42,597 bases of DNA, taken from Planctomycetota bacterium (lineage in GTDB: Bacteria > Planctomycetota > UBA1135 > UBA2386). This document shows positions 1 to 10,689 of this stretch, in pieces. The DNA is taken from contig VGXW01000006.1 in the NCBI GenBank assembly GCA_016873195.1, positions 1 to 42,597 of the forward strand, read 5' to 3'. Within the stretch, counting starts at the first letter, position 1, and each line of letters starts with the position of its first letter. A model generated the notes under the pieces. That model had not been told where the DNA came from and made no database searches. It worked only from the letters and a program-made list of their open reading frames with translations. The position numbers and the translations under genes were made by a program.

Positions 1-3000
1 TTTTCCGACGACGTCGCGGCGCTGCTCTACCAGCCCGAAAAGGAACCGCCGAAACCCGCGGAGAAGAAGGACGGTGAGGCGAAGCCCGGCGAGCCGGGCA
101 AGACGGAGCCGGCGAAGGCCGAGTCCGCCAAGGCCGAGGAGCCGAAGACCGAGCCCGGCAAGACGGAACCGGCCAAGACCGAGCCGGTAAAGACCGAACC
201 GGCGAAGACGGAACCCGCCAAGGCCGAGGAGCAGAAACCCACCGAGCCGCGCGCCGAAGGCGCTCCGCCCGAGGGCGAGCGCGGTGGCCGCCGCGGCGGC
301 CGGCGTCCCGGCGGCGCCCCCGGCACCGAGCCCGGCACCCCGGGCCGGCCCGGCGGCGAGGCGACCCCGCCCGCAGACCCGCTCGAGAAGAAGCGCCCCG
401 AGGGCAGCGAACTCGTGATCCGCGACCTCGCGACCGGCCAGGAGCGCAAGCTGCAGGACGTGGTCGCCTACGGCCTGTCGCGCCGTTCGAAGTGGCTCTG
501 GTACCACACGTCGGCGAAGAAGCCGGCGAAGGACGCGAAGTACGGTTTGTTCGTGGTGCCGCTGTCGGGCGGCGAGCCGATCCATCTGCTCGACGGCACC
601 GTGCACGTCAGCAGCGTCACGTGGACGCGCAGCGAGGACGCGCTCGCGTTCACGTCGGACAAGGAGGACTTCGCCGCGGAGAAGCCCAGGAGCGACGTCT
701 GGCTCTGGGAAGGCGGCCCCGGCCCCGCGCGGCGCATAGTGCACGAAGGCACCGTGGGCATGCCGCCGGGCAAGCGCCTCACGGGCGGCATCTCGTTCTC
801 GCGCGACGGCTCGGTGCTCGAACTCTCGGTGCAGAACGTGCCCGAGCCCGATCCGCTGCCGATCCTGCCCGAGGACAAGGTCACGCTCGACCTCTGGAAC
901 TGGCGCGACGGCAACCTGCAGACCCAGCAGCAGAAGGGCGGCGGCCGCGACCGCAATGCGGCCTGGACCGCGGCCTATCACCGCGACCTCGACCGCTTCG
1001 TCGTGCTCGGCGACAGCCGCCTGCGCTCGCTGCGCTTCGTCGGCCCCGACGGTTCGCGGTGCCTGGGCACCGACGGCGAGCCCTACGACAAGGAAGTCAG
1101 CTGGGACGGCCGCTATCAGGACGTCTACCTCGTGAACTCGTTCGACGGCAGGCGCGAGAAGCTGCTCGAGAGACTGCGCGGCAACGTGTCGAACTCGCCG
1201 GGCGGTCGCTACCTCGTCTGGTTCGGCCCCGACTATCACTGGTGGAGCTACGACGTCGCCTCGGGCACCCGCCGCGACCTGACGGGCCACCTGCCGGTCG
1301 CGTTCCACAAGGAAGACGACGACCACCCCGAGCCCGACAGCGCGCACGGCCTCGCGGGCTGGACCGAGGGCGACGGTGCGGTGCTGATCTACGACGAGTT
1401 CGACCTGTGGAAGATCGCACCGGCGACCGGCGAAGCGGTCTGCGTCACGGACGGCTACGGCCGCGCGAACCGGCTGCGGCTGCGCGTGCAGCCGCTGCCG
1501 CGCGCCGACGAGAGCGAGTACTCGCCGGCGCAGTTGCTGTTCACCGCGGTGCAGCTGGACTCGATGGCCGAGGGCCTGTTCGTCGACTCGCTCGATCGGC
1601 TGCAGAAACCTACGCGGCTCTACCTCGCCGACAAGAACGTCGCCGACGTGACGCGGCCCAAACACAGCACGCGGTTCTTCTTCGTCCTGGGCAGCTTCGC
1701 CGAGTTCCCTGACCTGTGGACCGCCAATGCCGACTTCTCGAGCCTGCGCAAGCTGACCGACGCGAACCCGCAGCAGAAGCAGTTCCGCTGGGGCAAGGCC
1801 GAGCTCGTGCGCTGGATCGACGGCGACGGCAAGCGCACGCAGGGCATCCTGGTCAAGCCCGACGGCTTCGACCCGCAGCAGAAGTACCCGATGATGGTGT
1901 CGTTCTACGAGCGCATGACGCAGGGGCTGCACAACTACGTGGCGCCGGCCCCCGGCACGTCGCCGAACGCGAGCTACTACGTCAGCAACGGCTACCTGTG
2001 GTTCATGCCCGACGTGCGCTACGAAGTCGGCTACCCGGGGCTGTCGTGCGTGAAGTCCGTCGTCTCGGGCGTGCAGAGCCTCGTCGCGCAGGGTTTCGTC
2101 GACGAGAGGGGTATCGGCGCCTCTGGCCACAGCTGGGGCGGCTACCAGACGGCGTTCCTGGTCACGCGCACGAACATCTTCGCCGCGGTCGAGTCGGGCG
2201 CGGCGGTGTCGAACATGATCTCGGCCTACGGCGGCATCCGCTACGGCACCGGCATGTCGCGGCAGTTCCAGTACGAGAAGACGCAGTCGCGCATCGGCGG
2301 CACGCCGTGGCAGTACCCGATGCGCTACTGGGAGAACTCGCCGATCTTCTTCGCCGACAAGGTGGAGACGCCGGTGCTGCTGCTGCACAACGACCAGGAC
2401 GGCGCGGTGCCGTGGACGCAGGGCATCGAGTACTTCACGGCGCTGCGGCGGCTCGGCAAGGAGGTCTACCTGTTCAACTACAACGGCGAGGACCACGGCC
2501 TGCGCAATCGCGCGAACCAGAAGGACTGGGCGCGGCGCATGGCCGAGTACTTCGCGCACCACCTGAAGAAGGAGCCGGCACCGAAGTGGATGACCGAGGG
2601 TGTGCCCTACCGCGAGCGCGATGCGGAGAAGCTGCCCTACGCGCCGAGCTACATCGACGCCTACGTGAAGCCGGCGCCGGTGAAGGCCGAGGCGCCGCCG
2701 GCCCCGGCGAAGGCCGAGGGCAAACCGGCCGAGGCGAAGGGCACGGCGAAGGACGGAGCCGCAGCGCCGGCCGAGGCACAGGCTGCGCCCGCGGTGCGCA
2801 GCGGCGGCAGGGCGCCAGCACCAGCACCCAAGCTCGCCAAAGGGGCGCAGGCCCCCGACTTCGCGGTCGGCGACGAGTCCGGCAAGGTGCACCGGCTCGC
2901 CGACTACCAGGGCCGGTTCGTGCTCGTGTGGTTCTATCCCAAGGCCGACACGCCCGGGTGCACGGCCCAGGGTTGCGGGCTGCGCGATCAGTTCGCCGAG

Positions 3001-3273
3001 TTCGAGCGCCGCAACGTCGCGGTGTTCGGCGTCTCGGTCGACGATGGCCCGGCGAACGCCGCGTTCCGGCAGAAACACGGCTTTCCGTTCCCGCTGCTGT
3101 GCGACACGGATCGCGCGCTGGCGGTCGCCTACGGCGCGGCCGCCGACCAGCAGGCGCGCTCCGCCCGCCGCATCGCGGTGCTGATCGGCGCCGACGGCAA
3201 GGTCGTCGAGTACTGGAACGAGGTCGATCCGCGCACGTTCGCCGCGACGGCGGTCGCGGCGCTGCCTCTGTGA
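1..3273 (+). CDS. S9 prolyl-oligopeptidase-type serine peptidase fused to a BCP-type peroxiredoxin (5' truncated)
   Basis: Frame 1 is open from the first base of the window, so the gene starts upstream; the tracked ORF start at 415 is internal. About 1090 codons are visible. An Ala/Pro/Lys/Glu-rich segment (about 25-130, window numbering) interrupts the start of a beta-propeller (about 135-560). The alpha/beta hydrolase domain follows, with nucleophile motif GHSWGG (Ser codon at 2131), acid in LLLHNDQDGAVPW and His in NGEDHGLRN. After a second Ala/Pro-rich linker comes a thioredoxin-fold domain (about 950-1090) with TPGCTAQGC, the peroxidatic Cys plus a resolving Cys five residues later, as in bacterioferritin comigratory protein. 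Families are clear; the combination is unusual. It probably cleaves peptides in the envelope and reduces peroxides, but whether both halves are active is inference. The stop overlaps the next start (GTGA). Confidence 0.9.
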   Translation, partial: FSDDVAALLYQPEKEPPKPAEKKDGEAKPGEPGKTEPAKAESAKAEEPKTEPGKTEPAKTEPVKTEPAKTEPAKAEEQKPTEPRAEGAPPEGERGGRRGGRRPGGAPGTEPGTPGRPGGEATPPADPLEKKRPEGSELVIRDLATGQERKLQDVVAYGLSRRSKWLWYHTSAKKPAKDAKYGLFVVPLSGGEPIHLLDGTVHVSSVTWTRSEDALAFTSDKEDFAAEKPRSDVWLWEGGPGPARRIVHEGTVGMPPGKRLTGGISFSRDGSVLELSVQNVPEPDPLPILPEDKVTLDLWNWRDGNLQTQQQKGGGRDRNAAWTAAYHRDLDRFVVLGDSRLRSLRFVGPDGSRCLGTDGEPYDKEVSWDGRYQDVYLVNSFDGRREKLLERLRGNVSNSPGGRYLVWFGPDYHWWSYDVASGTRRDLTGHLPVAFHKEDDDHPEPDSAHGLAGWTEGDGAVLIYDEFDLWKIAPATGEAVCVTDGYGRANRLRLRVQPLPRADESEYSPAQLLFTAVQLDSMAEGLFVDSLDRLQKPTRLYLADKNVADVTRPKHSTRFFFVLGSFAEFPDLWTANADFSSLRKLTDANPQQKQFRWGKAELVRWIDGDGKRTQGILVKPDGFDPQQKYPMMVSFYERMTQGLHNYVAPAPGTSPNASYYVSNGYLWFMPDVRYEVGYPGLSCVKSVVSGVQSLVAQGFVDERGIGASGHSWGGYQTAFLVTRTNIFAAVESGAAVSNMISAYGGIRYGTGMSRQFQYEKTQSRIGGTPWQYPMRYWENSPIFFADKVETPVLLLHNDQDGAVPWTQGIEYFTALRRLGKEVYLFNYNGEDHGLRNRANQKDWARRMAEYFAHHLKKEPAPKWMTEGVPYRERDAEKLPYAPSYIDAYVKPAPVKAEAPPAPAKAEGKPAEAKGTAKDGAAAPAEAQAAPAVRSGGRAPAPAPKLAKGAQAPDFAVGDESGKVHRLADYQGRFVLVWFYPKADTPGCTAQGCGLRDQFAEFERRNVAVFGVSVDDGPANAAFRQKHGFPFPLLCDTDRALAVAYGAAADQQARSARRIAVLIGADGKVVEYWNEVDPRTFAATAVAALPL
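82..231 (+). repeat. Degenerate in-frame KTEPAK-type repeat coding for a charged linker
   Basis: Successive 15-21 bp units encode KTEPAK, KAEEPK, KTEPVK and similar peptides inside the S9 peptidase. All unit lengths are multiples of three, so changes in copy number would keep the frame. It is a low-complexity linker inserted in the propeller part of the protein. Confidence 0.7.
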
Positions 3274-4019
3274 GCGCCGCGTTCCGCGCGCCCGCGGACC
3301 TGCAGCTCGTGCTGACCTGCGAGCACGCGTCGAACGCGGTGCCGGCGGAACTGCACGGGCTCGGGCTGCCGGACCGCGTGCTCGCGTCGCACCGCAGCTG
3401 GGATCCCGGGGCCTTGCCGATCGCCGAGGCGCTGGCGGACGGGTTCGGCGCGGCGCTCGTCGCCGGCCGCTGGTCGCGGCTCGTCGCCGACTGCAATCGC
3501 AGCGCGGGGCATCCGCGCGTGATTGCGAACCGGATCGACGGGCGGCCGGTGCCGGGCAACGTGGGGTTGTCGCGCGCGGAGCGCGAGCAGCGGCTCGCGA
3601 CGTTCTGGCGGCCGTATCGCGACGACGTGTTGGTCTACGTGACGGCGGCCGCGCGGCGCGGGCCGGTGCTGCACCTGAGTCTGCACTCGTTCGTGGAACG
3701 GCTGCGCGGCGTCGAGCGGCGGAACCACGTGGGGCTCTTGTTCGATCCGGCGCGGCCGCGCGAACGCGCGGTCTGCACGGAACTGCGCGCGGGGCTCGCG
3801 GCGGCCGGACTCCAGGTGCGCTTCAACTTCCCGTACTTCGGCCACACGGACTCCGTCGTGACGTGGCTGCGCGGCGAGTTCCCGGCCAGCCGCTACCTCG
3901 GCATCGAGGTCGAGTGCAACCAGCGGCTGTCGCGCACCGCGGCGGGGCAACGGCGGCTGGCGGTGGCCCTCGTGCGCGTCGTGGGCGCGCTGCTGCCGCG
4001 CCGACCGCGGCATTCGTGA
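3270..4019 (+). CDS. N-formylglutamate amidohydrolase-like protein
   Basis: 249 aa from a GTG that overlaps the preceding TGA by four bases (GTGA), so it is probably translated by coupling with the S9 peptidase gene. The start fits because the conserved N-terminus (VLTCEHASNAVP) begins a few residues downstream; the longer tracked ORF upstream is a shadow. Other family-type motifs are HRSWDPGA, DCNRS, LHLSLHSF and IEVECNQRL, carrying the expected His, Asp and Glu residues of this zinc-dependent family. Members hydrolyse N-formyl-L-glutamate or related amides, classically the last step of histidine degradation. No hut genes lie nearby, so the substrate is unknown. Cytoplasmic; no signal peptide. 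Confidence 0.8.
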   Translation: MSAAFRAPADLQLVLTCEHASNAVPAELHGLGLPDRVLASHRSWDPGALPIAEALADGFGAALVAGRWSRLVADCNRSAGHPRVIANRIDGRPVPGNVGLSRAEREQRLATFWRPYRDDVLVYVTAAARRGPVLHLSLHSFVERLRGVERRNHVGLLFDPARPRERAVCTELRAGLAAAGLQVRFNFPYFGHTDSVVTWLRGEFPASRYLGIEVECNQRLSRTAAGQRRLAVALVRVVGALLPRRPRHS

Positions 4020-4213
4020 CGCCCCGCAGAGCCTGTTGCCGTCTCCGCTACGGCGCAACAGAGCCCGGATCCTCCGCCGCGGTGGTCCTGCGGGGTGGTC
4101 CTGCCGGGGCGCAGCGGTATCCTCGACAGGCACCAGGGCGCATGCGTCTTGCGCCGGCTCCCGTCCTGGGGGCCCGACACCGGGCCCGGTTCTTCGGTTT
4201 TCTCGCTCGTTTC

Positions 4214-4218
4214 AGGAG
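4214..4218 (+). promoter_or_regulatory. Shine-Dalgarno deciding the start at 4224
   Basis: AGGAG lies five bases before ATG 4224 and selects the signal-peptide Met over the ORF-track start at 4095. A TATCCT hexamer at 4118-4123 could be the -10 element. Confidence 0.6.
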
Positions 4219-4223
4219 TCGAC

Positions 4224-6143
4224 ATGAAACCGATCACTTCCGCCGCAATCGCAACTCTGCTCGCGGTCTCCGCCGTCGCCCAGAACCAGATCCCGATCCC
4301 ACCGCACGCGTCGGTCTACAACGGCTTGAGCCGCGGCTTCAACTACACCTCGCCCACGCCCCACATCATCGTCGGGCTCGGCCTGCCATACGACGCACGG
4401 CAGAGCGGCGACACCGCCAGCTACCTGGTCAGGGTGAACGGCATCGTGGCGCTCTACAGCACCGGCAACACCGGTTCGATCACGACGGGCCTCGTTGTCG
4501 CAACGGGCGACGTGGTCGACATCATCGGCAACTGGTCGCCGGCGGTGCCCGGCTACTCCACCGCGCACAACTCGTACGGCAGCAGCGCGCCCTACGCCTC
4601 GTCGGTCAACGGCGTGCCGGTCACGCTGAATCGCACCGGCTGGCAGTGGGATATCGGTGACCCCGCCTACATCAATGGTACCTACGTGACGCCGACGACG
4701 GGCTCGATCGGCCGTGTGTTCGTCACCACCAGCTGTGCCCGCTTCGTCCCCGACAGCGCCCCGACGACCGGCGTCGCCAGCATGATCCCGTTCGGCGCCC
4801 CGGTGCCGAGCACACTGTCCTCGGTGTTCGGGTCGAACAACAGCGGGAACTCCGGCGGCGCGGTCTACTTCGACATCACGCCGGCGACGAACCTCTACCT
4901 GCACGGTCTCGAGGTCAACACGTCGGCGCTGGTGGGCAGCGCGATCACGCTCGATGTCTACACGCGTTCCGGCACCTGCTCCGGTTTCGAGGGCAGCGCA
5001 GCCGGCTGGACGGCGCGCACCGCCGGCCACGGCGTCTCGGCCGGCTTCGACCAGCCGAGCCATGTCGACTTCAACGCCGGCCTCTACCTGGCTGCGGGCC
5101 TCACCCACGGCGTCGCCGTGGTCGCTCGCGATTTCGCCCATTGCTACACCATCGGCAGCGGTACCTACGCCAACGCCGACCTGACGTGGACCACGGGCTC
5201 GGCCACCAACACGCCGTTCACGGGATCCCTGTTCTCGCCGCGCACAGTCAACGCGACGCTGATCTACCACCGCGACGACGCGGGCTGGCACAACCAGATC
5301 ATGCAGCTGGTGCTGCGCCAGAGCGACCTCGGCGGGGCTGGCAACATCACCGGCCTCGCCTTCGCGCCGACTTCGTCTGGTCGCCACTACAACCGCTGCC
5401 TCACGATCAGGATGACACACAAGCCGGCCGGCTACGTGCTCGCCACCACGTTCGCGACCAACATCACGAACGCTACCACCGTGCTCGACAAGGTCGACTA
5501 CGTCTGGCACAACACGGCCGACCACTGGAACGAGATCGGCCTGACGCAGCCGTTCGCCTACGACGGCTCTGCCGACGTCGTGGTCGAGATCCTCGCCCGC
5601 GGCAACCACCAGCAGACCGGCTCGCTCGGCAACTTCCGCCGCGGCACCCGGCCGTGGCTCTACGCCGTCGGCTGGCCGTGGACCTCGCAGCCGGCGACGG
5701 GCACGCCGGGCAATACCGCGACGAAGATCCGCGCCAACTTCAGCTGCGCCGAGGCCGGCATGTTCGGCACGTCGTGCGGCCCGATCCGCGCCGAGCCCTT
5801 CGGCACGCCGGTGTTGGGGAGGACCTTCCGCTTCGACATCCATGGCGCGGTGCCCAACAGCGGCGCTTGCGTCGGGCTCGGCTTCAACTCCAGCTTCCCG
5901 TACCCGCTGAGCCTGAACTCGTACGGCTTCCCGAACTGCTATCAGTGGAACGACCTCGTCGCCACGAACTTCGTGGTGGTGCCGTCCTCGGGCCACTCCT
6001 GGTCCAGTATCTCGATCCCGGTCAACCTGGCGTTCGACGGGGTGATGATCTTCGGCCAGTGGTTCAACCTCGACACCACACAGCCCGGCGGCGTCACGGT
6101 GTCGAACTACATCCGGATGATGATCGGACAGCAGGACCCGTAG
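4224..6143 (+). CDS. Secreted protein of unknown function with recurrent planctomycete-type C-terminal domain
   Basis: 639 aa. The ATG follows AGGAG and opens a clear Sec signal peptide ([20 protein letters not shown]) with predicted cleavage before Gln. The mature protein is rich in Gly, Thr, Ser, Asn and aromatics, with few Lys and no long hydrophobic segment, as expected of an extracellular beta-rich protein. I recognise no catalytic motif. The last 110 residues or so ([11 protein letters not shown] ... IFGQWF ... [10 protein letters not shown]) resemble the C-terminus of the kelch protein at 32751, which suggests a shared surface or sorting domain. No gene nearby fixes its function. It reads in the same direction as the glycosyltransferases downstream, separated by 113 bp. 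Confidence 0.75.
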   Translation: MKPITSAAIATLLAVSAVAQNQIPIPPHASVYNGLSRGFNYTSPTPHIIVGLGLPYDARQSGDTASYLVRVNGIVALYSTGNTGSITTGLVVATGDVVDIIGNWSPAVPGYSTAHNSYGSSAPYASSVNGVPVTLNRTGWQWDIGDPAYINGTYVTPTTGSIGRVFVTTSCARFVPDSAPTTGVASMIPFGAPVPSTLSSVFGSNNSGNSGGAVYFDITPATNLYLHGLEVNTSALVGSAITLDVYTRSGTCSGFEGSAAGWTARTAGHGVSAGFDQPSHVDFNAGLYLAAGLTHGVAVVARDFAHCYTIGSGTYANADLTWTTGSATNTPFTGSLFSPRTVNATLIYHRDDAGWHNQIMQLVLRQSDLGGAGNITGLAFAPTSSGRHYNRCLTIRMTHKPAGYVLATTFATNITNATTVLDKVDYVWHNTADHWNEIGLTQPFAYDGSADVVVEILARGNHQQTGSLGNFRRGTRPWLYAVGWPWTSQPATGTPGNTATKIRANFSCAEAGMFGTSCGPIRAEPFGTPVLGRTFRFDIHGAVPNSGACVGLGFNSSFPYPLSLNSYGFPNCYQWNDLVATNFVVVPSSGHSWSSISIPVNLAFDGVMIFGQWFNLDTTQPGGVTVSNYIRMMIGQQDP

Positions 6144-6256
6144 TGCCGCGCGCCCGGGTCGCGACCCGGCGTTCGCGGGCCCGGTCGGCACGTGGCCGCC
6201 TCCGGCCGCGAAGCCGTTGGCGGCGCCGCGCGGCACGGCTAGCCTTCGCCGCACCG

Positions 6257-7969
6257 ATGCCGCGCCGCGCCGTGTTCTGGGCGATCGCCCTCTGTGCCGT
6301 CGCCGCCGCTGCCGCGCAAGCCTGGGCGCTGCGCTGGACCTGCGACGACGCCTACATCTCGCTGCGTTACGCGCAGCACTTCGTCGCGGGGCACGGGCTC
6401 GTCTACAACCTCGATCCGAACGAAGCGCCCGTCGAGGGCTACACGAACTTCGCGTGGACGATGTGGCTCGCGCTCGGCATGCAGCTCGGCTGCACGGGCG
6501 ACCTGATCGAGATCTGGTCGATGGTCTGGGGCACGATCTTCCACGGTGGCACCGTGCTGCTGCTCGCGGCCGCCGCGTGGCGCGCGAGCGGCGGTGCCGC
6601 GCTCGCGCCGATCGCGGCCTGCGGCTACGCGGCCCTGCACCACGCTGCCTCGCTGGCGCCGGCCGGGCTCGAGACTGCGCTGTTCACGCTGCTCGCGACC
6701 GCGATGCTGCGGCTGTGCCTGCTGCTGCGCAGCGCGCGCGAAGCGTGGCTGCTCGGCTTCCTCGGCGTGCTGCTGGCGATGACGCGGCCCGACGGGGCCC
6801 TGTTCGTCGCCGTCGCCGGCCTGTTCGTGCTGCACGACGCGTGGCGGCGCCGCTCGGTCCGGCTGCTGCTCGGCTACGCGCTGCCGTTCCTGCTCGTGTT
6901 CGTGCCCTACCTGCTGTGGCGGCGCCTCCACTACGGCGACTGGGTGCCGAACACCTTCCACGCGAAGTCGGCCGCGGACCCCTACCCGAGCCAGGGGCTC
7001 GCCTACGTGTGGGAGTTCGGCAAGTGCTACTGGGCGCTGCTGCCCGTGCTGGCCGTGCCGCTCTACTGGGTCCTGCGCAGACCCGACCCGCTCGCCTCGG
7101 TTTCGCCGTTCCTCGGCCGGCGGCCGTGGCTCGCGATCCTCTGCTTCGTGGTGCCGTACACGGGCTTCGTCGTCTGGGTCGGCGGCGACTTCATGTTCGG
7201 CCGGTTCCTGCTGCCGATCCTGCCGGCCCTGCTGCTGTCGCTCGACCTCGCCTGCCTGCGCTGGCGGCCGCTCTGGCTGCAGCCAGCACTCGGCGCGGCA
7301 CTCGCGGGTGGGCTCCTGCTGCGCGCGGAACCACCGTGGCTCGGCGTCTACGACAACCCGCACGGCTTCTCCGACAACCGCGCCATCTCGGTCAAGGAGT
7401 TCGCGCCGGGTCTGCCGTGGACCGAGGCGATGCGGTTCGCCGGGAACTACCTGCGCGGCGTCTGCGCGGGCCTGCCCGTGCGCGTTGGCATCGTCGGCAG
7501 CCACGCGAACCTCGCCTTCCGCGCCGAGGTGCCCGTCGCCGTCGAGTGCGCCGCGGGCCTCACCGATGCGCGCATCGCGCGCACCGAGGTGGCGGTGCGC
7601 GGCACGCCGGGCCACGAGAAGGGCTGGGCTCTGCACCTCGACTACCTGATCCGCGAGCGGCGCCTGCACTTCATGCTCGACCTCTCCTTCAAGACCGGCG
7701 ACCTCTGCGATGCCTGGCGGGAGGTGACGTTCCCCGTGCTGCCCGCGCGGCTCGTCACCTACGACCGCGCGCTGCTGCAGGAACTGAAGCGCCGCGACCC
7801 CAACATCGTGTTCACGGACGTCGAGGCAGAGCTCGACGCCTACCTCGCCGAACTGCCGAAGAAGACCAAGGCGGAAGTGGCGCGCGACTTCGAAGCGCTG
7901 CGCGGCTTCTACTTCGACGTCAACGACGACCCCGCGCGCAAGCGCAGGTTCGAGGAGTTCCTGCGGTGA
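6257..7969 (+). CDS. GT-C type integral-membrane glycosyltransferase (copy 1)
   Basis: 570 aa, multi-pass, with long Leu/Ala-rich helices. The first external loop carries [12 protein letters not shown] followed by [10 protein letters not shown]. This is the acidic DD motif typical of polyprenyl-phosphate-sugar-dependent GT-C enzymes, and is closest in my memory to the arabinofuranosyltransferase-like or GT39/87-like group. Further family-like segments are [14 protein letters not shown] and [15 protein letters not shown] soluble C-terminal region of about 150 residues follows. Likely role: transfer of a sugar from a lipid-linked donor to an envelope glycan or protein on the outer face of the cytoplasmic membrane; the substrate is unknown. 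The ATG at 6257 has no clear SD, and a TAGCCT hexamer ends 11 bp upstream, so a leaderless or very short-leader transcript is possible. Its stop overlaps the GTG of a paralogue. Confidence 0.8.
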   Translation: MPRRAVFWAIALCAVAAAAAQAWALRWTCDDAYISLRYAQHFVAGHGLVYNLDPNEAPVEGYTNFAWTMWLALGMQLGCTGDLIEIWSMVWGTIFHGGTVLLLAAAAWRASGGAALAPIAACGYAALHHAASLAPAGLETALFTLLATAMLRLCLLLRSAREAWLLGFLGVLLAMTRPDGALFVAVAGLFVLHDAWRRRSVRLLLGYALPFLLVFVPYLLWRRLHYGDWVPNTFHAKSAADPYPSQGLAYVWEFGKCYWALLPVLAVPLYWVLRRPDPLASVSPFLGRRPWLAILCFVVPYTGFVVWVGGDFMFGRFLLPILPALLLSLDLACLRWRPLWLQPALGAALAGGLLLRAEPPWLGVYDNPHGFSDNRAISVKEFAPGLPWTEAMRFAGNYLRGVCAGLPVRVGIVGSHANLAFRAEVPVAVECAAGLTDARIARTEVAVRGTPGHEKGWALHLDYLIRERRLHFMLDLSFKTGDLCDAWREVTFPVLPARLVTYDRALLQELKRRDPNIVFTDVEAELDAYLAELPKKTKAEVARDFEALRGFYFDVNDDPARKRRFEEFLR

Positions 7970-9648
7970 GCTGCGCTCCGCCGCCGCTGCTCGGACGGGG
8001 CCCGCAGCGCCTGCTGCTCGCGGGTCTCGCGCTGCTCGCGATGGCGCTCGCCGTCTCGCGGTGGTGGGTCTGCGACGACGCGTTCATCAGCCTGCGCTAC
8101 GCCGAGAACCTCGTCGCGGGCAAGGGCCTCGTGTTCAACGAAGGGGAGCACGTCGAGGGCTACTCGAACTTCCTGTGGGTGCTGCTCGCGGCGGCGGCGC
8201 AGGGGCTCGGCCTCGACCCGGAAGCCGCCGTGCAGTGGCTCGGCGTGCTCTGCCTCGGCGCGCTCGTGTTCGTCACCGCGTGGACCGGCCGGCGCCTCGT
8301 GCCCGGACAGAGTTCGTTCCTGCCGCTCGCGGCGATCGGCACGGCGCTGCACCACCACCTGCAGGACTTCGCGACCTGCGGCCTCGAGACGCTCGGCTTC
8401 GTGCTCGCGGTCACGGCGCTCGCGGGCGTGCTCGCGGGGGCCGAGCGGCCGCGCGACTTCGCGCTGGCGGGCCTGCTGGCGGTGACCGCGGCGCTGCTGC
8501 GGCCCGACGGTGCGCTGTTCCTTGCGCTCGCGGGCGTGCTCGCGGTGCTGGCGAGCCTGCGCCAGCGGCGGTGGGGGCCCGCAGTCGCCAACGCGCTGCC
8601 CGGCCTGCTCTTGTTCGTACCGTTCCTGCTGTGGCGCCACGCCTACTACGGCGACTGGCTGCCGAACACCTTCTACGCGAAGTCGGCGCACGACCCCTAT
8701 CCGGGCCAGGGCTGGTTCTACGTGCGATCGTTCCTGAACGGCTACTGGGTGCTGTGGCCCGCGTTCGCGGCGTTGCCGGCGCTCTTGCTGCTGCGCCGGC
8801 GCGGCGGCGCCATGCCGCTGGTCGCGGGGCTGGCGCTCGCCTACTTCGGCTTCGTGATCTGGGTCGGCGGCGACTTCATGTTCGCGCGCTTCTGCCTGCC
8901 GGTGGTGCCGCTGCTCTACCTCGTGTTCGAGGGCCTCACGCGGCGCTACGTCGTCGGCCCCGCGCGCTGGGTCGCCGTGGCCCTGGTGGCGGCCGGCGCG
9001 CTCTCGTGGCAGCCGCGCGCGGACATGCAGGTGCCCGGGCAGACCGTGCAGGGCGTCGCCGACGAACGCGCGCAGTACCCGCCCGAACGGGTCGCCGCGA
9101 TCCGCGCTGCGGGCCGCCGGCTGCGCGAACTGCTCGGCGACACGGAGCTGCGCGTGGCCTTCTCGGGCACGCAGGCGATGCTGGTGCACGACGCGCAGGT
9201 CGCCTACGCGCTCGAGGCGGTGACGGGGCTCACCGACCGGTTCCTCGCGCGCCAGCCCGTCGGCGAACGCAGCGACGTCGGCCACGAGAAGGGCATCTTC
9301 CGCAGCTGGCCGACGACGGACTACGCGCTGCAGACGCAACGCGTGCACCTGTTCCTGTTCGACTGGCCCGCGCAGATCGCGCTGTTCCCGTTCCTGCGCC
9401 TGTCGATCGACGGCGACCGCTACACCGTCGTGCGCTGGGATCCGGCGGTGATGCAGAAGCTGCTGGGCCGCCCCGGCGTGGCGGGCACTGACCTGCCGGC
9501 ATGGATCGACGAATACGCCAAGGCCATCGACGGCCAGGACAGGGCGGCGGTCGCGTTGCTGCTGCAGGCGCTCGACCTCGTCTACTTCCGCTGGAACGAG
9601 GACTCCCTGCGGCGCAGGGTCTTCACCGAACGGCTGGCGCGCGGATAG
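7966..9648 (+). CDS. GT-C type integral-membrane glycosyltransferase (copy 2, paralogue of the upstream gene)
   Basis: 560 aa from a GTG that overlaps the upstream TGA by four bases, so the two are coupled. It repeats the upstream gene's landmarks in the same order: [38 protein letters not shown] and [14 protein letters not shown], then a soluble C-terminal domain. The pair therefore arose by duplication. Divergence in the C-terminal domain and loops suggests different acceptors or successive sugar additions (inference). The tracked ORF start at 6217 is a shadow reading through copy 1. Confidence 0.8.
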   Translation: MSCAPPPLLGRGPQRLLLAGLALLAMALAVSRWWVCDDAFISLRYAENLVAGKGLVFNEGEHVEGYSNFLWVLLAAAAQGLGLDPEAAVQWLGVLCLGALVFVTAWTGRRLVPGQSSFLPLAAIGTALHHHLQDFATCGLETLGFVLAVTALAGVLAGAERPRDFALAGLLAVTAALLRPDGALFLALAGVLAVLASLRQRRWGPAVANALPGLLLFVPFLLWRHAYYGDWLPNTFYAKSAHDPYPGQGWFYVRSFLNGYWVLWPAFAALPALLLLRRRGGAMPLVAGLALAYFGFVIWVGGDFMFARFCLPVVPLLYLVFEGLTRRYVVGPARWVAVALVAAGALSWQPRADMQVPGQTVQGVADERAQYPPERVAAIRAAGRRLRELLGDTELRVAFSGTQAMLVHDAQVAYALEAVTGLTDRFLARQPVGERSDVGHEKGIFRSWPTTDYALQTQRVHLFLFDWPAQIALFPFLRLSIDGDRYTVVRWDPAVMQKLLGRPGVAGTDLPAWIDEYAKAIDGQDRAAVALLLQALDLVYFRWNEDSLRRRVFTERLARG

Positions 9649-9773
9649 TCGGTGCGGCCGCTGGTCCGGTGGCCGCGGCTCCCGGGCCCTTGGCGCGCGC
9701 CCGAGGGCCGGCGAACATCCTGCCGCCGGCCGCCGGGCCGGATCCGTTCGTCGATTCCCCCTCGCCCGATCCG

Positions 9774-10673
9774 ATGACCGCCACGTCCGGCCGCTTCCTC
9801 TACGGCACCTCCAGCTGGTCCGAACCGAGCTGGGACGGCGTCTTCTACCCGCGCGGCACGAAGCCCGGCGACCGGCTGGCGCACTACGCCCGCCAGTTCC
9901 GCACCGTCGAGGCCGACTCGACCTACTACGCGATCCCGCCGCGCGAACGCGTGCTCGGCTGGCGCGACAAGACGCCGGCCGGGTTCGTGCTCGCCGCGAA
10001 GTTCCCGCGCTCGATCGTGCACGCCGGCCAGGGCGAACGGCCCGACGGCACGCGCGTGCTGGTGCCCGAGCACCATGCGCGCGACACCGGACGCTTCCTC
10101 GAGGCGATGGCGGGGCTCGGCGACAAACTCGGCCCGCTGGTGCTGCAGTTCCCCTACTTCAACCGTTCGGCGTTCGCCTCGCTGGACCCGTTCCTCGAGC
10201 GGCTCGACGCCTACCTGGCCGGGCTGCCCGGTCCGCGCAGCGGCGGCCCGCGGCTCGCCGTCGAGGTGCGCAACAAGAACTGGATCCAGGCACCGCTGCT
10301 CGCCTGCCTGCGCCGGCACGGCACGGCGCTGGCGCTCGTCGACCTCGCCTACCTGCCCCCGCCGTGGGAACTGCCCGCCGGGCTCGACCTGCTGACCGCC
10401 GACTTCGCCTACGTGCGGCTGATCGGCGACCGCAAGCTGGTCGAGGAACGCACCGGATCCTTCGACCGGATCGTCGTCGACCACGGCGATCGGCTGCGGC
10501 ACTGGGCGGACCACCTGCGCGAAGTGATCCCGCGCGCCAGGCAGACGTTCGCCTACGCGAACAACCACTTCGCCGGCCACGGCCCGGCGACGATCCGCGA
10601 ACTGGCGCAGCTGGTGGGGCAGGAGTGCGCGCCGCTCGGTCCAGAGGAGGCCGGCTGGGTGGGGCGCGGGTGA
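9774..10673 (+). CDS. DUF72 family protein
   Basis: 299 aa. The ATG at 9774 places the typical DUF72 N-terminus (FLYGTSSWSEPSWDGVFYP) seven residues into the protein. Other landmarks are EADSTYYAIPP, FVLAAKFPRSIVHA, LGPLVLQFPYFN, LAVEVRNKNW, FAYVRLIGDR and FAYANNHFAGHGPAT, in the order expected of this TIM-barrel-like family, at normal length. Biochemical function of the family is not established. Cytoplasmic. It is convergent with the carbonic anhydrase gene, with only 16 bp between stop codons, so the two 3' ends probably overlap in the transcripts. Confidence 0.9.
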   Translation: MTATSGRFLYGTSSWSEPSWDGVFYPRGTKPGDRLAHYARQFRTVEADSTYYAIPPRERVLGWRDKTPAGFVLAAKFPRSIVHAGQGERPDGTRVLVPEHHARDTGRFLEAMAGLGDKLGPLVLQFPYFNRSAFASLDPFLERLDAYLAGLPGPRSGGPRLAVEVRNKNWIQAPLLACLRRHGTALALVDLAYLPPPWELPAGLDLLTADFAYVRLIGDRKLVEERTGSFDRIVVDHGDRLRHWADHLREVIPRARQTFAYANNHFAGHGPATIRELAQLVGQECAPLGPEEAGWVGRG

Positions 10674-10689
10674 ACCGCGCCCGGCGCGG

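Noticed and set aside
4212-6254. 680-aa minus-strand ORF opposite the secreted protein
   Set aside because: Arg/Val/Asp-rich antisense shadow of the 4224-6143 gene in high-G+C DNA; no motif, start or context.
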